Assembly: GCA_006386115.1 (NCBI GenBank)
Contig: VFIW01000185.1
Coordinates: 1 to 36,589, forward strand
Source: Globisporangium splendens
Lineage: Eukaryota; Oomycota; Peronosporomycetes; Pythiales; Pythiaceae
Direction: 5' to 3'
Length of the DNA stretch: 36,589 nucleotides
Below the pieces are notes generated by a model that was not told the DNA's origin, did no database searches, and was given only the letters and a program-made list of their open reading frames with translations. The translations under genes were made by a program, and so were the position numbers. The number at the start of each line of letters is the position of its first letter. Position 1 is the stretch's first letter. Below, one piece after another: positions 15,525 to 25,654 of this stretch.

Positions 15525-16460
15525 TCAAATGTTCGCGTCCGGGTTCTTCTCGAGCTCATCAAAGATGTGTTCAATCGTGCGGAAGTGGACAAGCGGGAAG
15601 TAGTCTGCTTTGTCCTGCTTGACTTTGGTCGCGTCCAAGAGCGCGGCACCTGATGGCGTGTACAGCTTGAATTCGGCCACGACAACTTCTTCTGGGAAGC
15701 CATTCTCGGCAGAGATGTTCGCGCTCGCCAGGATCTCGAAGAGTGGCGCGGGGTCCTCGTACTCGATCGTGAGGTTTGGCATGCTGCCACGGGTCTTGAG
15801 AAACTCGGCGACTTTGTGCCACGTCGTTTGTTCGGCCTCGAGTTGGATGAATGGACGCCACTTGGTTGTGGACGTGAGCAAGTGGGCGATGGCTCGCGCA
15901 ACGTCGCGAAGTGCGACGGAGCTGAACAGATAGTCCCCACTGCCCTGGACGGTTAAGACCTTTGAGGCGTGGTCGAGAGGATGGAGCGGGCCCATGTCTG
16001 CGAGGTGGCGATTCTTGCGGGGGATGAGGTAGTCCGCGTAGAGCCCACAACCAAGTGTCGTCCACTCGATGGCGTCCTGTGCACGTAACGCCTCCACGAT
16101 TGCGGCGTTGAACGGATTCGAATACTCCGGATGGGTCTCCAAGTTTGCAGTGTACTCGTTAGCAATGAAGCGCTTGATTGACGCAACACTCTTTGCGGCC
16201 GCAAGCACGTTCTGGTGGAGAGTTAAGAACGCGGGCGAGAAGTCGCCAATCGCACTCACAATCGCGTCACATCCTTCCAACTGGCTCGCGAGCTCGTCCA
16301 CGTTGGAGTAGTCGGTTATGAACTGATCGACGACGCCGAGCTTGCCTTCGAGAAACGCCTTGTGTGAGCGCGTAAAGACGACGAGCTCGTGGCCCACGAG
16401 CGGCAGTTCGTCGGCAAGATACTGGGCGAGGGCTCCGGCTCCGAGAATGGCGACGCGCAT
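15525..16460 (-). CDS. NmrA/isoflavone-reductase-like NAD(P)-binding protein A, copy 1
   Basis: The ATG at 16460 gives 311 aa, the usual length for this family; the frame is open 18 codons further up, but only to a TTG. The N-terminus MRVAILGAGALAQYLA is a Rossmann glycine motif. SAIGDFSPA, KRFIANEY, the WTTLGCGLYADYL segment and DVARAIAHLL match the landmarks of atypical short-chain dehydrogenases of the NmrA type, which lack the YxxxK catalytic pair in its usual form. Such proteins either reduce small molecules with NADPH or act as redox sensors; which applies cannot be told. The protein would be cytosolic. It lies head to head with paralog B across 632 bp. A weak initiator-like TCATTTG occurs 45-60 bp upstream. 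Confidence 0.9.
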   Translation of the reverse strand: MRVAILGAGALAQYLADELPLVGHELVVFTRSHKAFLEGKLGVVDQFITDYSNVDELASQLEGCDAIVSAIGDFSPAFLTLHQNVLAAAKSVASIKRFIANEYTANLETHPEYSNPFNAAIVEALRAQDAIEWTTLGCGLYADYLIPRKNRHLADMGPLHPLDHASKVLTVQGSGDYLFSSVALRDVARAIAHLLTSTTKWRPFIQLEAEQTTWHKVAEFLKTRGSMPNLTIEYEDPAPLFEILASANISAENGFPEEVVVAEFKLYTPSGAALLDATKVKQDKADYFPLVHFRTIEHIFDELEKNPDANI

Positions 16461-17092
16461 GCTAGCAGTTGGAAGAGGAAGTAGCGCTTGGTCACGAACC
16501 CGGTGAGTTGGCAAATGATGGTCTTAACGGAAGGTGTCGAAGGCTGTGTGCCTCGCTCGTAGGAGAAGCTACATACTGGTTGCCCTATTGCTTTGTCCAA
16601 TTGAACCAGTAGAGGAGTTGAGTCACAGGTCGTGCACGAGACAGGGCATAGGTGACAGATCAGGGCAGAGCGCTATTATTAAACAAGTACGATTTGCTTT
16701 TACTATCAGTATTCAGGTTATACTGACGTACGTTAGGGGTCCTGAGACTCTGATACTTCTATGCTGCTACCTTCACTCGACTGTACGGAATGTTTGTTCG
16801 TGACTTGACGTGGTTTAGCCACGCGTTGCAGTTGAGGTCTGCTGCGGTGACTAAACTTACCAGAGTCTCTGAGTCTCGATCGATTAGTCACGCCGCCAGG
16901 CCGAACGGAGGCCTAGTGTGACTGAACATGGCACCGCCACGACGGGGGAGGAGGAATCCCTACTGTGTGGGTGTAAACCCTGCAGGGGTCTTCTACGGAG
17001 CAAGCGGCCCGTGGGTGCCGAGAATGAATTGATGTCCTGCAACTCATTCCTCAATTTGCTTCGAGCCCGTAGGCGAAACAGCCCATCCAGAT
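16461..17092. promoter_or_regulatory. Shared divergent promoter region of genes A and B (unit 1)
   Basis: This 632-bp intergenic region serves both directions. It holds a perfect 8-bp inverted repeat, GTGACTAA (16847-16854) and TTAGTCAC (16884-16891), whose arms resemble bZIP/AP-1-type sites, and a CGTGG/CCACG hairpin (16809-16823). An oomycete initiator lies at 17043-17057. Identical regions occur in units 2, 3, 4 and 5. Confidence 0.6.
17043..17057 (+). promoter_or_regulatory. Oomycete initiator/FPR core promoter of gene B
   Basis: CTCATTCCTCAATTT fits the oomycete core promoter GCTCATTYYNCAWTTT at every position except the first G. It lies 35 bp before the start codon of gene B, a typical short 5' leader. 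Copies in the other units are identical. Confidence 0.75.
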
Positions 17093-18022
17093 ATGCGAGT
17101 CGCGATTCTCGGATCAGGCCACCTTGCCAAGTACTTTGCTGAAGAGTTCCCGGCTCTCAGCATTGAAATCGTGATCATCACACGTACACACAAGGAATTC
17201 TTCGACGGCAAGCCAGGCGTCGTCGCGCAGCGCCTGACAGACTACTCGTCCATCCCGCAGCTCGCCGAGTACTTGAAGGACTGCGAGGCGGTCGTGAGCA
17301 CGCTGTCCGACTTCTCGCCGGCATTCACTATCAGCCACTTGACCGTGATGGAAGCTCTCAAGGAGGCGCCATCGGTCAAGCGCTTTATTGTTTCTGAGTA
17401 CGCTAGCAACTTTGAGGCGACGAAAGACTTTGCGAATCCATTTAATGGCCCGGTGATTGAAGCACTCCAGAGTCAGGATCAGATTGAGTGGACGATAATC
17501 GGCTGCGGGCTCTTCGCTGACTATCTCTTTCCGTCCAAGAACCGCATCTTGTCGGACGTCGGTCCCCTGCATCCGCTCGACTTGAACAGCAAGGTCATCA
17601 CCATCCCTGGAGATGGCACATCCGCGTTGAGCATGGTCGCCGTGCGCGACGCTGCTCGAGCGATTGGGCGCCTGCTCACCTCCAAGAACAAGTGGCGCAA
17701 CTTCGTCAGTGTGCAGGCCGCTCAAATCACCTGGAACGATGTTGCAAACAAAATCAAGACCCAAGGAGACGTCCCAAACCTCGAGGTGACGTACGAAGAC
17801 ATGACTCCAAAGTACGCGCTTTTTGCCACCGCAACGGAGGAGAAGGAGATCACCCACGAACTCATCGTCGCGAAGTTCCAGGCGTTCACCCACTCGGGAG
17901 CCGCTCTGTTGAACCCGGAAAACGTGGCGAAAGACCAGGCGGACTACTATCCGGACCTGCACGTGCGCTCGCTCGACGAACTGTTTGCCGAGGTGGCCAA
18001 GAACCCAGAAACCATCCTTTGA
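17093..18022 (+). CDS. NmrA/isoflavone-reductase-like NAD(P)-binding protein B, copy 1
   Basis: 309 aa starting MRVAILGSGHLAKYFA, a Rossmann glycine motif. The VSTLSDFSPAF, KRFIVSEYASN, WTIIGCGLFADYL and AVRDAARAIGRLLT segments align with paralog A over the whole length at roughly half identical residues, so A and B arose by an old inverted duplication. The reaction is unknown; an NADPH-dependent reductase or a redox sensor is plausible from the family. This copy has Arg at codon 47 (VVAQRLTDY). Confidence 0.92.
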   Translation: MRVAILGSGHLAKYFAEEFPALSIEIVIITRTHKEFFDGKPGVVAQRLTDYSSIPQLAEYLKDCEAVVSTLSDFSPAFTISHLTVMEALKEAPSVKRFIVSEYASNFEATKDFANPFNGPVIEALQSQDQIEWTIIGCGLFADYLFPSKNRILSDVGPLHPLDLNSKVITIPGDGTSALSMVAVRDAARAIGRLLTSKNKWRNFVSVQAAQITWNDVANKIKTQGDVPNLEVTYEDMTPKYALFATATEEKEITHELIVAKFQAFTHSGAALLNPENVAKDQADYYPDLHVRSLDELFAEVAKNPETIL

Positions 18023-18238
18023 GAGCGTTTGATCGTGAGGAGGGTGAGATTTTCTGAACGTCTTCATTTTTCACTGGATAACAGACGAGTAAAAGCATTC
18101 AGAAACAAAAATATTCCAATCTTCCTTGGTTTTTGCGGTTCGGGTTTCTTATGCCCCCTCGCTGACAGTGCGAGATGTATAAGACAGCCGGGGAAATGAA
18201 CGGTATAACAACACATATGTAGTACCTTCGACAATTTT
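18023..18238. other. Intergenic region after gene B
   Basis: About 215 bp, AT-richer, between the stop of gene B and the stop of the minus-strand fragment; the two are convergent. It would hold both 3' ends. No perfect AATAAA was found; AAAATATTCC and GTATAAGAC are the nearest AT-rich motifs. Confidence 0.4.
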
Positions 18239-18742
18239 TCACGCGACTTGCAGCAACGCTCGGTCGATGTGTTCCGCCAACTCATTCAAACAAACTTCAT
18301 TTGCCTGAATGAGCCCATCAACTATCTGATTGTGGCCGGTTTTGTCGGATAGGAAAGCAGTGTCCGAGTCATCAAGTCCGCTAGCGGAAATTCGCGTGAC
18401 GTTGCTCATTCTCGAAGCGGCGTAGGTGCCACCGATCCGATCCACGGCAACCCACGAAACTGCACTCACTTCGCAATGGCGATCCGAGAGCAGGTCGTCG
18501 CAGGGATGTGCAGAGAGCAGAATTTGCCACACAAACACGGATCGACCATTGTCTTCCACGTATCGCTGGAACACGCCGTGGTACGTGATCGAGACGTCAA
18601 CATGCTCGATCGTCTTCCGCGAATGTGATTGGTATAAAACCTGTCTCAGGTTGTGTCCGATTGCTCGCACTGTCAGCTTGATTGCCCCGAGATCAAAAAG
18701 ACAATCAACCTTGCCGATTGACTGGCTTTTGTTTCTTGTTCT
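18239..18742 (-). pseudogene. C-terminal fragment of a START/M96-like protein (junction of units 1 and 2)
   Basis: An open frame of 168 codons without any usable ATG runs from a stop at about 18743-18745 to the TGA at 18239. Residues such as GVFQRYVEDNGRSVFVWQIL, SWVAVDRIG and a helical end (DKTGHNQIVDGLIQANEVCLNELAEHI) resemble the C-terminal half of the START-domain/M96-type proteins that are abundant in oomycetes; this is by eye and tentative. There is no N-terminal half, and the sequence upstream is purine-rich and a poor splice acceptor. I treat it as a gene remnant copied with the array. Confidence 0.4.
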
Positions 18743-18746
18743 TTAG

Positions 18747-19203
18747 GCTCTCTTCGGACCTGGTGCGTGGAGCCGGCTGGATTCGAGTCTATGCCCGTTC
18801 GCTAAGGATGCGGAAGCGCTTTGATGCTGCCTGCCGACTCTGTGGAGGCGAAGAACTGTGACCAAACCTGACCGACCAGGGGGTACATGCTGCTGGGATC
18901 GACTTCCGCCAGAACGTCAAGAACGAGGGCAAGCGCAAGTACGAGGCACTCGAAGCCGTAAGTACATTAGCAGCAGTACAGAATAGCTCCAAGCGTAATA
19001 GATCGATATCATAGAAGTGCGTGTTGTCTGTGTAAATGTAGAGCCCGTTCCGCAATGTTTTCCATTGGCACCCGAGCTACGGGACACCGTGGGACGTCCG
19101 TTACCGGGTCCACGTAACGCTGATCGAGAATATGCGGCCGCCAGAAGAACTGGATGAGACGGACTTCGCAATTGCGCCAGACATCGCTGTTCAAGAACAA
19201 TAA
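18747..19203 (+). pseudogene. Two-exon ORF with an in-frame TGA (unit 2)
   Basis: Identical to 14466-14922, including the TGA and the 84-bp GT-AG intron. Confidence 0.45.
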
Positions 19204-19805
19204 CGATGTCAAAAAAATAACGGAGTTTACTCGGAGGAGTAGAACGACTTGATGCTTGGAAGCTCCGGGTTGGTACCGATGCAATCGCGGCGTCAACCTC
19301 AGGCAGCAAACGGCGAGTAAACTCTTTGTCATTTCGCTTTCATTTTCCCTTCACTACAGTGAATGACCCGAATTGAACTCTCTCATTTCCAAACACTACA
19401 CTATATGTAGTGCCTGTGGTCCACAGGCCGAAAAGGCACGAAAACCCAGCCATAGTGGCCACGACGCCCCCGGCGAGGAAGGTCACCCTGCATCGGTTAG
19501 TGATTAGTAGCACGGCGCTGTACGTAGAGCGTGCGGGTCATAGAAACTGCCCTCTGACACATTGTCCTCCCCCATCTCGATCGTGTTCTCGAGACTCTCA
19601 CTGGAGGAAATGGCCTCTTCGTGGGCATGGTCATTAGCTCTGATGGATGAGACTAGATTTTTATTCGTTTTTGTGTGTTCCGTCGATCTCGGGAGGCCGA
19701 CAAGGGCAACTATGTACTGTGGCACGTACTATTCAGTATGAACCATCCCCCCTCGTCCGGTTCTGTCGTCGCGCTGTGCCTCAAAGAGCTCTTGTATCTC
19801 TGCAA

Positions 19806-20741
19806 TCAAATGTTCGCGTCCGGGTTCTTCTCGAGCTCATCAAAGATGTGTTCAATCGTGCGGAAGTGGACAAGCGGGAAGTAGTCTGCTTTGTCCTGCT
19901 TGACTTTGGTCGCGTCCAAGAGCGCGGCACCTGATGGCGTGTACAGCTTGAATTCGGCCACGACAACTTCTTCTGGGAAGCCATTCTCGGCAGAGATGTT
20001 CGCGCTCGCCAGGATCTCGAAGAGTGGCGCGGGGTCCTCGTACTCGATCGTGAGGTTTGGCATGCTGCCACGGGTCTTGAGAAACTCGGCGACTTTGTGC
20101 CACGTCGTTTGTTCGGCCTCGAGTTGGATGAATGGACGCCACTTGGTTGTGGACGTGAGCAAGTGGGCGATGGCTCGCGCAACGTCGCGAAGTGCGACGG
20201 AGCTGAACAGATAGTCCCCACTGCCCTGGACGGTTAAGACCTTTGAGGCGTGGTCGAGAGGATGGAGCGGGCCCATGTCTGCGAGGTGGCGATTCTTGCG
20301 GGGGATGAGGTAGTCCGCGTAGAGCCCACAACCAAGTGTCGTCCACTCGATGGCGTCCTGTGCACGTAACGCCTCCACGATTGCGGCGTTGAACGGATTC
20401 GAATACTCCGGATGGGTCTCCAAGTTTGCAGTGTACTCGTTAGCAATGAAGCGCTTGATTGACGCAACACTCTTTGCGGCCGCAAGCACGTTCTGGTGGA
20501 GAGTTAAGAACGCGGGCGAGAAGTCGCCAATCGCACTCACAATCGCGTCACATCCTTCCAACTGGCTCGCGAGCTCGTCCACGTTGGAGTAGTCGGTTAT
20601 GAACTGATCGACGACGCCGAGCTTGCCTTCGAGAAACGCCTTGTGTGAGCGCGTAAAGACGACGAGCTCGTGGCCCACGAGCGGCAGTTCGTCGGCAAGA
20701 TACTGGGCGAGGGCTCCGGCTCCGAGAATGGCGACGCGCAT
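19806..20741 (-). CDS. NmrA-like protein A, copy 2
   Basis: 311 aa, identical in sequence to copy 1 at 15525-16460. Start at the ATG at 20741. Confidence 0.9.
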   Translation of the reverse strand: MRVAILGAGALAQYLADELPLVGHELVVFTRSHKAFLEGKLGVVDQFITDYSNVDELASQLEGCDAIVSAIGDFSPAFLTLHQNVLAAAKSVASIKRFIANEYTANLETHPEYSNPFNAAIVEALRAQDAIEWTTLGCGLYADYLIPRKNRHLADMGPLHPLDHASKVLTVQGSGDYLFSSVALRDVARAIAHLLTSTTKWRPFIQLEAEQTTWHKVAEFLKTRGSMPNLTIEYEDPAPLFEILASANISAENGFPEEVVVAEFKLYTPSGAALLDATKVKQDKADYFPLVHFRTIEHIFDELEKNPDANI

Positions 20742-21373
20742 GCTAGCAGTTGGAAGAGGAAGTAGCGCTTGGTCACGAACCCGGTGAGTTGGCAAATGAT
20801 GGTCTTAACGGAAGGTGTCGAAGGCTGTGTGCCTCGCTCGTAGGAGAAGCTACATACTGGTTGCCCTATTGCTTTGTCCAATTGAACCAGTAGAGGAGTT
20901 GAGTCACAGGTCGTGCACGAGACAGGGCATAGGTGACAGATCAGGGCAGAGCGCTATTATTAAACAAGTACGATTTGCTTTTACTATCAGTATTCAGGTT
21001 ATACTGACGTACGTTAGGGGTCCTGAGACTCTGATACTTCTATGCTGCTACCTTCACTCGACTGTACGGAATGTTTGTTCGTGACTTGACGTGGTTTAGC
21101 CACGCGTTGCAGTTGAGGTCTGCTGCGGTGACTAAACTTACCAGAGTCTCTGAGTCTCGATCGATTAGTCACGCCGCCAGGCCGAACGGAGGCCTAGTGT
21201 GACTGAACATGGCACCGCCACGACGGGGGAGGAGGAATCCCTACTGTGTGGGTGTAAACCCTGCAGGGGTCTTCTACGGAGCAAGCGGCCCGTGGGTGCC
21301 GAGAATGAATTGATGTCCTGCAACTCATTCCTCAATTTGCTTCGAGCCCGTAGGCGAAACAGCCCATCCAGAT

Positions 21374-22303
21374 ATGCGAGTCGCGATTCTCGGATCAGGC
21401 CACCTTGCCAAGTACTTTGCTGAAGAGTTCCCGGCTCTCAGCATTGAAATCGTGATCATCACACGTACACACAAGGAATTCTTCGACGGCAAGCCAGGCG
21501 TCGTCGCGCAGCACCTGACAGACTATTCGTCCATCCCGCAGCTCGCCGAGTACTTGAAGGACTGCGAGGCGGTCGTGAGCACGCTGTCCGACTTCTCGCC
21601 GGCATTCACTATCAGCCACTTGACCGTGATGGAAGCTCTCAAGGAGGCGCCATCGGTCAAGCGCTTTATTGTTTCTGAGTACGCTAGCAACTTTGAGGCG
21701 ACGAAAGACTTTGCGAATCCATTTAATGGCCCGGTGATTGAAGCACTCCAGAGTCAGGATCAGATTGAGTGGACGATAATCGGCTGCGGGCTCTTCGCTG
21801 ACTATCTCTTTCCGTCCAAGAACCGCATCTTGTCGGACGTCGGTCCCCTGCATCCGCTCGACTTGAACAGCAAGGTCATCACCATCCCTGGAGATGGCAC
21901 ATCCGCGTTGAGCATGGTCGCCGTGCGCGACGCTGCTCGAGCGATTGGGCGCCTGCTCACCTCCAAGAACAAGTGGCGCAACTTCGTCAGTGTGCAGGCC
22001 GCTCAAATCACCTGGAACGATGTTGCAAACAAAATCAAGACCCAAGGAGACGTCCCAAACCTCGAGGTGACGTACGAAGACATGACTCCAAAGTACGCGC
22101 TTTTTGCCACCGCAACGGAGGAGAAGGAGATCACCCACGAACTCATCGTCGCGAAGTTCCAGGCGTTCACCCACTCGGGAGCCGCTCTGTTGAACCCGGA
22201 AAACGTGGCGAAAGACCAGGCGGACTACTATCCGGACCTGCACGTGCGCTCGCTCGACGAACTGTTTGCCGAGGTGACCAAGAACCCAGAAACCATCCTT
22301 TGA
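21374..22303 (+). CDS. NmrA-like protein B, copy 2
   Basis: 309 aa. Differs from copy 1 by His at codon 47 (VVAQHLTDY) and Thr in EVTKNPETIL near the C-terminus. The initiator motif lies at the same distance upstream (21324-21338). Confidence 0.92.
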   Translation: MRVAILGSGHLAKYFAEEFPALSIEIVIITRTHKEFFDGKPGVVAQHLTDYSSIPQLAEYLKDCEAVVSTLSDFSPAFTISHLTVMEALKEAPSVKRFIVSEYASNFEATKDFANPFNGPVIEALQSQDQIEWTIIGCGLFADYLFPSKNRILSDVGPLHPLDLNSKVITIPGDGTSALSMVAVRDAARAIGRLLTSKNKWRNFVSVQAAQITWNDVANKIKTQGDVPNLEVTYEDMTPKYALFATATEEKEITHELIVAKFQAFTHSGAALLNPENVAKDQADYYPDLHVRSLDELFAEVTKNPETIL

Positions 22304-22519
22304 GAGCGTTTGATCGTGAGGAGGGTGAGATTTTCTGAACGTCTTCATTTTTCACTGGATAACAGACGAGTAAAAGCATTCAGAAACAAAAATATTCCAA
22401 TCTTCCTTGGTTTTTGCGGTTCGGGTTTCTTATGCCCCCTCGCTGACAGTGCGAGATGTATAAGACAGCCGGGGAAATGAACGGTATAACAACACATATG
22501 TAGTACCTTCGACAATTTT

Positions 22520-23023
22520 TCACGCGACTTGCAGCAACGCTCGGTCGATGTGTTCCGCCAACTCATTCAAACAAACTTCATTTGCCTGAATGAGCCCATC
22601 AACTATCTGATTGTGGCCGGTTTTGTCGGATAGGAAAGCAGTGTCCGAGTCATCAAGTCCGCTAGCGGAAATTCGCGTGACGTTGCTCATTCTCGAAGCG
22701 GCGTAGGTGCCACCGATCCGATCCACGGCAACCCACGAAACTGCACTCACTTCGCAATGGCGATCCGAGAGCAGGTCGTCGCAGGGATGTGCAGAGAGCA
22801 GAATTTGCCACACAAACACGGATCGACCATTGTCTTCCACGTATCGCTGGAACACGCCGTGGTACGTGATCGAGACGTCAACATGCTCGATCGTCTTCCG
22901 CGAATGTGATTGGTATAAAACCTGTCTCAGGTTGTGTCCGATTGCTCGCACTGTCAGCTTGATTGCCCCGAGATCAAAAAGACAATCAACCTTGCCGATT
23001 GACTGGCTTTTGTTTCTTGTTCT
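22520..23023 (-). pseudogene. START/M96-like fragment (units 2/3)
   Basis: Same 168-codon ATG-less frame as 18239-18742. Confidence 0.4.
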
Positions 23024-23027
23024 TTAG

Positions 23028-23484
23028 GCTCTCTTCGGACCTGGTGCGTGGAGCCGGCTGGATTCGAGTCTATGCCCGTTCGCTAAGGATGCGGAAGCGC
23101 TTTGATGCTGCCTGCCGACTCTGTGGAGGCGAAGAACTGTGACCAAACCTGACCGACCAGGGGGTACATGCTGCTGGGATCGACTTCCGCCAGAACGTCA
23201 AGAACGAGGGCAAGCGCAAGTACGAGGCACTCGAAGCCGTAAGTACATTAGCAGCAGTACAGAATAGCTCCAAGCGTAATAGATCGATATCATAGAAGTG
23301 CGTGTTGTCTGTGTAAATGTAGAGCCCGTTCCGCAATGTTTTCCATTGGCACCCGAGCTACGGGACACCGTGGGACGTCCGTTACCGGGTCCACGTAACG
23401 CTGATCGAGAATATGCGGCCGCCAGAAGAACTGGATGAGACGGACTTCGCAATTGCGCCAGACATCGCTGTTCAAGAACAATAA
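23028..23484 (+). pseudogene. Two-exon ORF with an in-frame TGA (unit 3)
   Basis: Identical to the copies in units 1 and 2. Confidence 0.45.
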
Positions 23485-24086
23485 CGATGTCAAAAAAATA
23501 ACGGAGTTTACTCGGAGGAGTAGAACGACTTGATGCTTGGAAGCTCCGGGTTGGTACCGATGCAATCGCGGCGTCAACCTCAGGCAGCAAACGGCGAGTA
23601 AACTCTTTGTCATTTCGCTTTCATTTTCCCTTCACTACAGTGAATGACCCGAATTGAACTCTCTCATTTCCAAACACTACACTATATGTAGTGCCTGTGG
23701 TCCACAGGCCGAAAAGGCACGAAAACCCAGCCATAGTGGCCACGACGCCCCCGGCGAGGAAGGTCATCCTGCATCGGTTAGTGATTAGTAGCACGGCGCT
23801 GTACGTAGAGCGTGCGGGTCATAGAAACTGCCCTCTGACACATTGTCCTCCCCCATCTCGATCGTGTTCTCGAGACTCTCACTGGAGGAAATGGCCTCTT
23901 CGTGGGCATGGTCATTAGCTCTGATGGATGAGACTAGATTTTTATTCGTTTTTGTGTGTTCCGTCGATCTCGGGAGGCCGACAAGGGCAACTATGTACTG
24001 TGGCACGTACTATTCAGTATGAACCATCCCCCCTCGTCCGGTTCTGTCGTCGCGCTGTGCCTCAAAGAGCTCTTGTATCTCTGCAA

Positions 24087-25022
24087 TCAAATGTTCGCGT
24101 CCGGGTTCTTCTCGAGCTCATCAAAGATGTGTTCAATCGTGCGGAAGTGGACAAGCGGGAAGTAGTCTGCTTTGTCCTGCTTGACTTTGGTCGCGTCCAA
24201 GAGCGCGGCACCTGATGGCGTGTACAGCTTGAATTCGGCCACGACAACTTCTTCTGGGAAGCCATTCTCGGCAGAGATGTTCGCGCTCGCCAGGATCTCG
24301 AAGAGTGGCGCGGGGTCCTCGTACTCGATCGTGAGGTTTGGCATGCTGCCACGGGTCTTGAGAAACTCGGCGACTTTGTGCCACGTCGTTTGTTCGGCCT
24401 CGAGTTGGATGAATGGACGCCACTTGGTTGTGGACGTGAGCAAGTGGGCGATGGCTCGCGCAACGTCGCGAAGTGCGACGGAGCTGAACAGATAGTCCCC
24501 ACTGCCCTGGACGGTTAAGACCTTTGAGGCGTGGTCGAGAGGATGGAGCGGGCCCATGTCTGCGAGGTGGCGATTCTTGCGGGGGATGAGGTAGTCCGCG
24601 TAGAGCCCACAACCAAGTGTCGTCCACTCGATGGCGTCCTGTGCACGTAACGCCTCCACGATTGCGGCGTTGAACGGATTCGAATACTCCGGATGGGTCT
24701 CCAAGTTTGCAGTGTACTCGTTAGCAATGAAGCGCTTGATTGACGCAACACTCTTTGCGGCCGCAAGCACGTTCTGGTGGAGAGTTAAGAACGCGGGCGA
24801 GAAGTCGCCAATCGCACTCACAATCGCGTCACATCCTTCCAACTGGCTCGCGAGCTCGTCCACGTTGGAGTAGTCGGTTATGAACTGATCGACGACGCCG
24901 AGCTTGCCTTCGAGAAACGCCTTGTGTGAGCGCGTAAAGACGACGAGCTCGTGGCCCACGAGCGGCAGTTCGTCGGCAAGATACTGGGCGAGGGCTCCGG
25001 CTCCGAGAATGGCGACGCGCAT
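24087..25022 (-). CDS. NmrA-like protein A, copy 3
   Basis: 311 aa, same protein as copies 1 and 2. Confidence 0.9.
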   Translation of the reverse strand: MRVAILGAGALAQYLADELPLVGHELVVFTRSHKAFLEGKLGVVDQFITDYSNVDELASQLEGCDAIVSAIGDFSPAFLTLHQNVLAAAKSVASIKRFIANEYTANLETHPEYSNPFNAAIVEALRAQDAIEWTTLGCGLYADYLIPRKNRHLADMGPLHPLDHASKVLTVQGSGDYLFSSVALRDVARAIAHLLTSTTKWRPFIQLEAEQTTWHKVAEFLKTRGSMPNLTIEYEDPAPLFEILASANISAENGFPEEVVVAEFKLYTPSGAALLDATKVKQDKADYFPLVHFRTIEHIFDELEKNPDANI

Positions 25023-25654
25023 GCTAGCAGTTGGAAGAGGAAGTAGCGCTTGGTCACGAACCCGGTGAGTTGGCAAATGATGGTCTTAACGGAAGGTGTC
25101 GAAGGCTGTGTGCCTCGCTCGTAGGAGAAGCTACATACTGGTTGCCCTATTGCTTTGTCCAATTGAACCAGTAGAGGAGTTGAGTCACAGGTCGTGCACG
25201 AGACAGGGCATAGGTGACAGATCAGGGCAGAGCGCTATTATTAAACAAGTACGATTTGCTTTTACTATCAGTATTCAGGTTATACTGACGTACGTTAGGG
25301 GTCCTGGGACTCTGATACTTCTATGCTGCTACCTTCACTCGACTGTACGGAATGTTTGTTCGTGACTTGACGTGGTTTAGCCACGCGTTGCAGTTGAGGT
25401 CTGCTGCGGTGACTAAACTTACCAGAGTCTCTGAGTCTCGATCGATTAGTCACGCCGCCAGGCCGAACGGAGGCCTAGTGTGACTGAACATGGCACCGCC
25501 ACGACGGGGGAGGAGGAATCCCTACTGTGTGGGTGTAAACCCTGCAGGGGTCTTCTACGGAGCAAGCGGCCCGTGGGTGCCGAGAATGAATTGATGTCCT
25601 GCAACTCATTCCTCAATTTGCTTCGAGCCCGTAGGCGAAACAGCCCATCCAGAT

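Larger units (their letters stand above)
14158..18438. repeat. 4281-bp tandem unit 1
   Basis: First of six units with exact 4281-bp period. It begins abruptly after telomere repeats, within the minus-strand gene fragment. It holds, left to right: truncated fragment, two-exon ORF with an in-frame TGA, NmrA-like gene A (minus), NmrA-like gene B (plus), and the start of the next fragment copy. Confidence 0.95.
18439..22719. repeat. 4281-bp tandem unit 2
   Basis: Full unit, nearly identical to unit 1. It differs in gene B by CAC for CGC at codon 47, a silent change two bases into the following Tyr region (21526) and ACC for GCC near the C-terminus (Ala to Thr). Confidence 0.95.

Noticed and set aside
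15571..16065. 164-codon and 146-codon alternative-frame ORFs within gene A
   Set aside because: They are frame shadows of the NmrA-like gene, rich in Arg, Ser and Pro, without domain features.
16461..16514. 18-codon upstream extension of gene A
   Set aside because: The start codon would be TTG, and MRVAILG at the ATG 16460 matches the start of paralog B exactly.
17114..18067. 317-codon minus-strand ORF antisense to gene B (repeated in every unit)
   Set aside because: It mirrors the codon bias of gene B; the plus-strand product is a recognisable Rossmann protein while this one resembles nothing.
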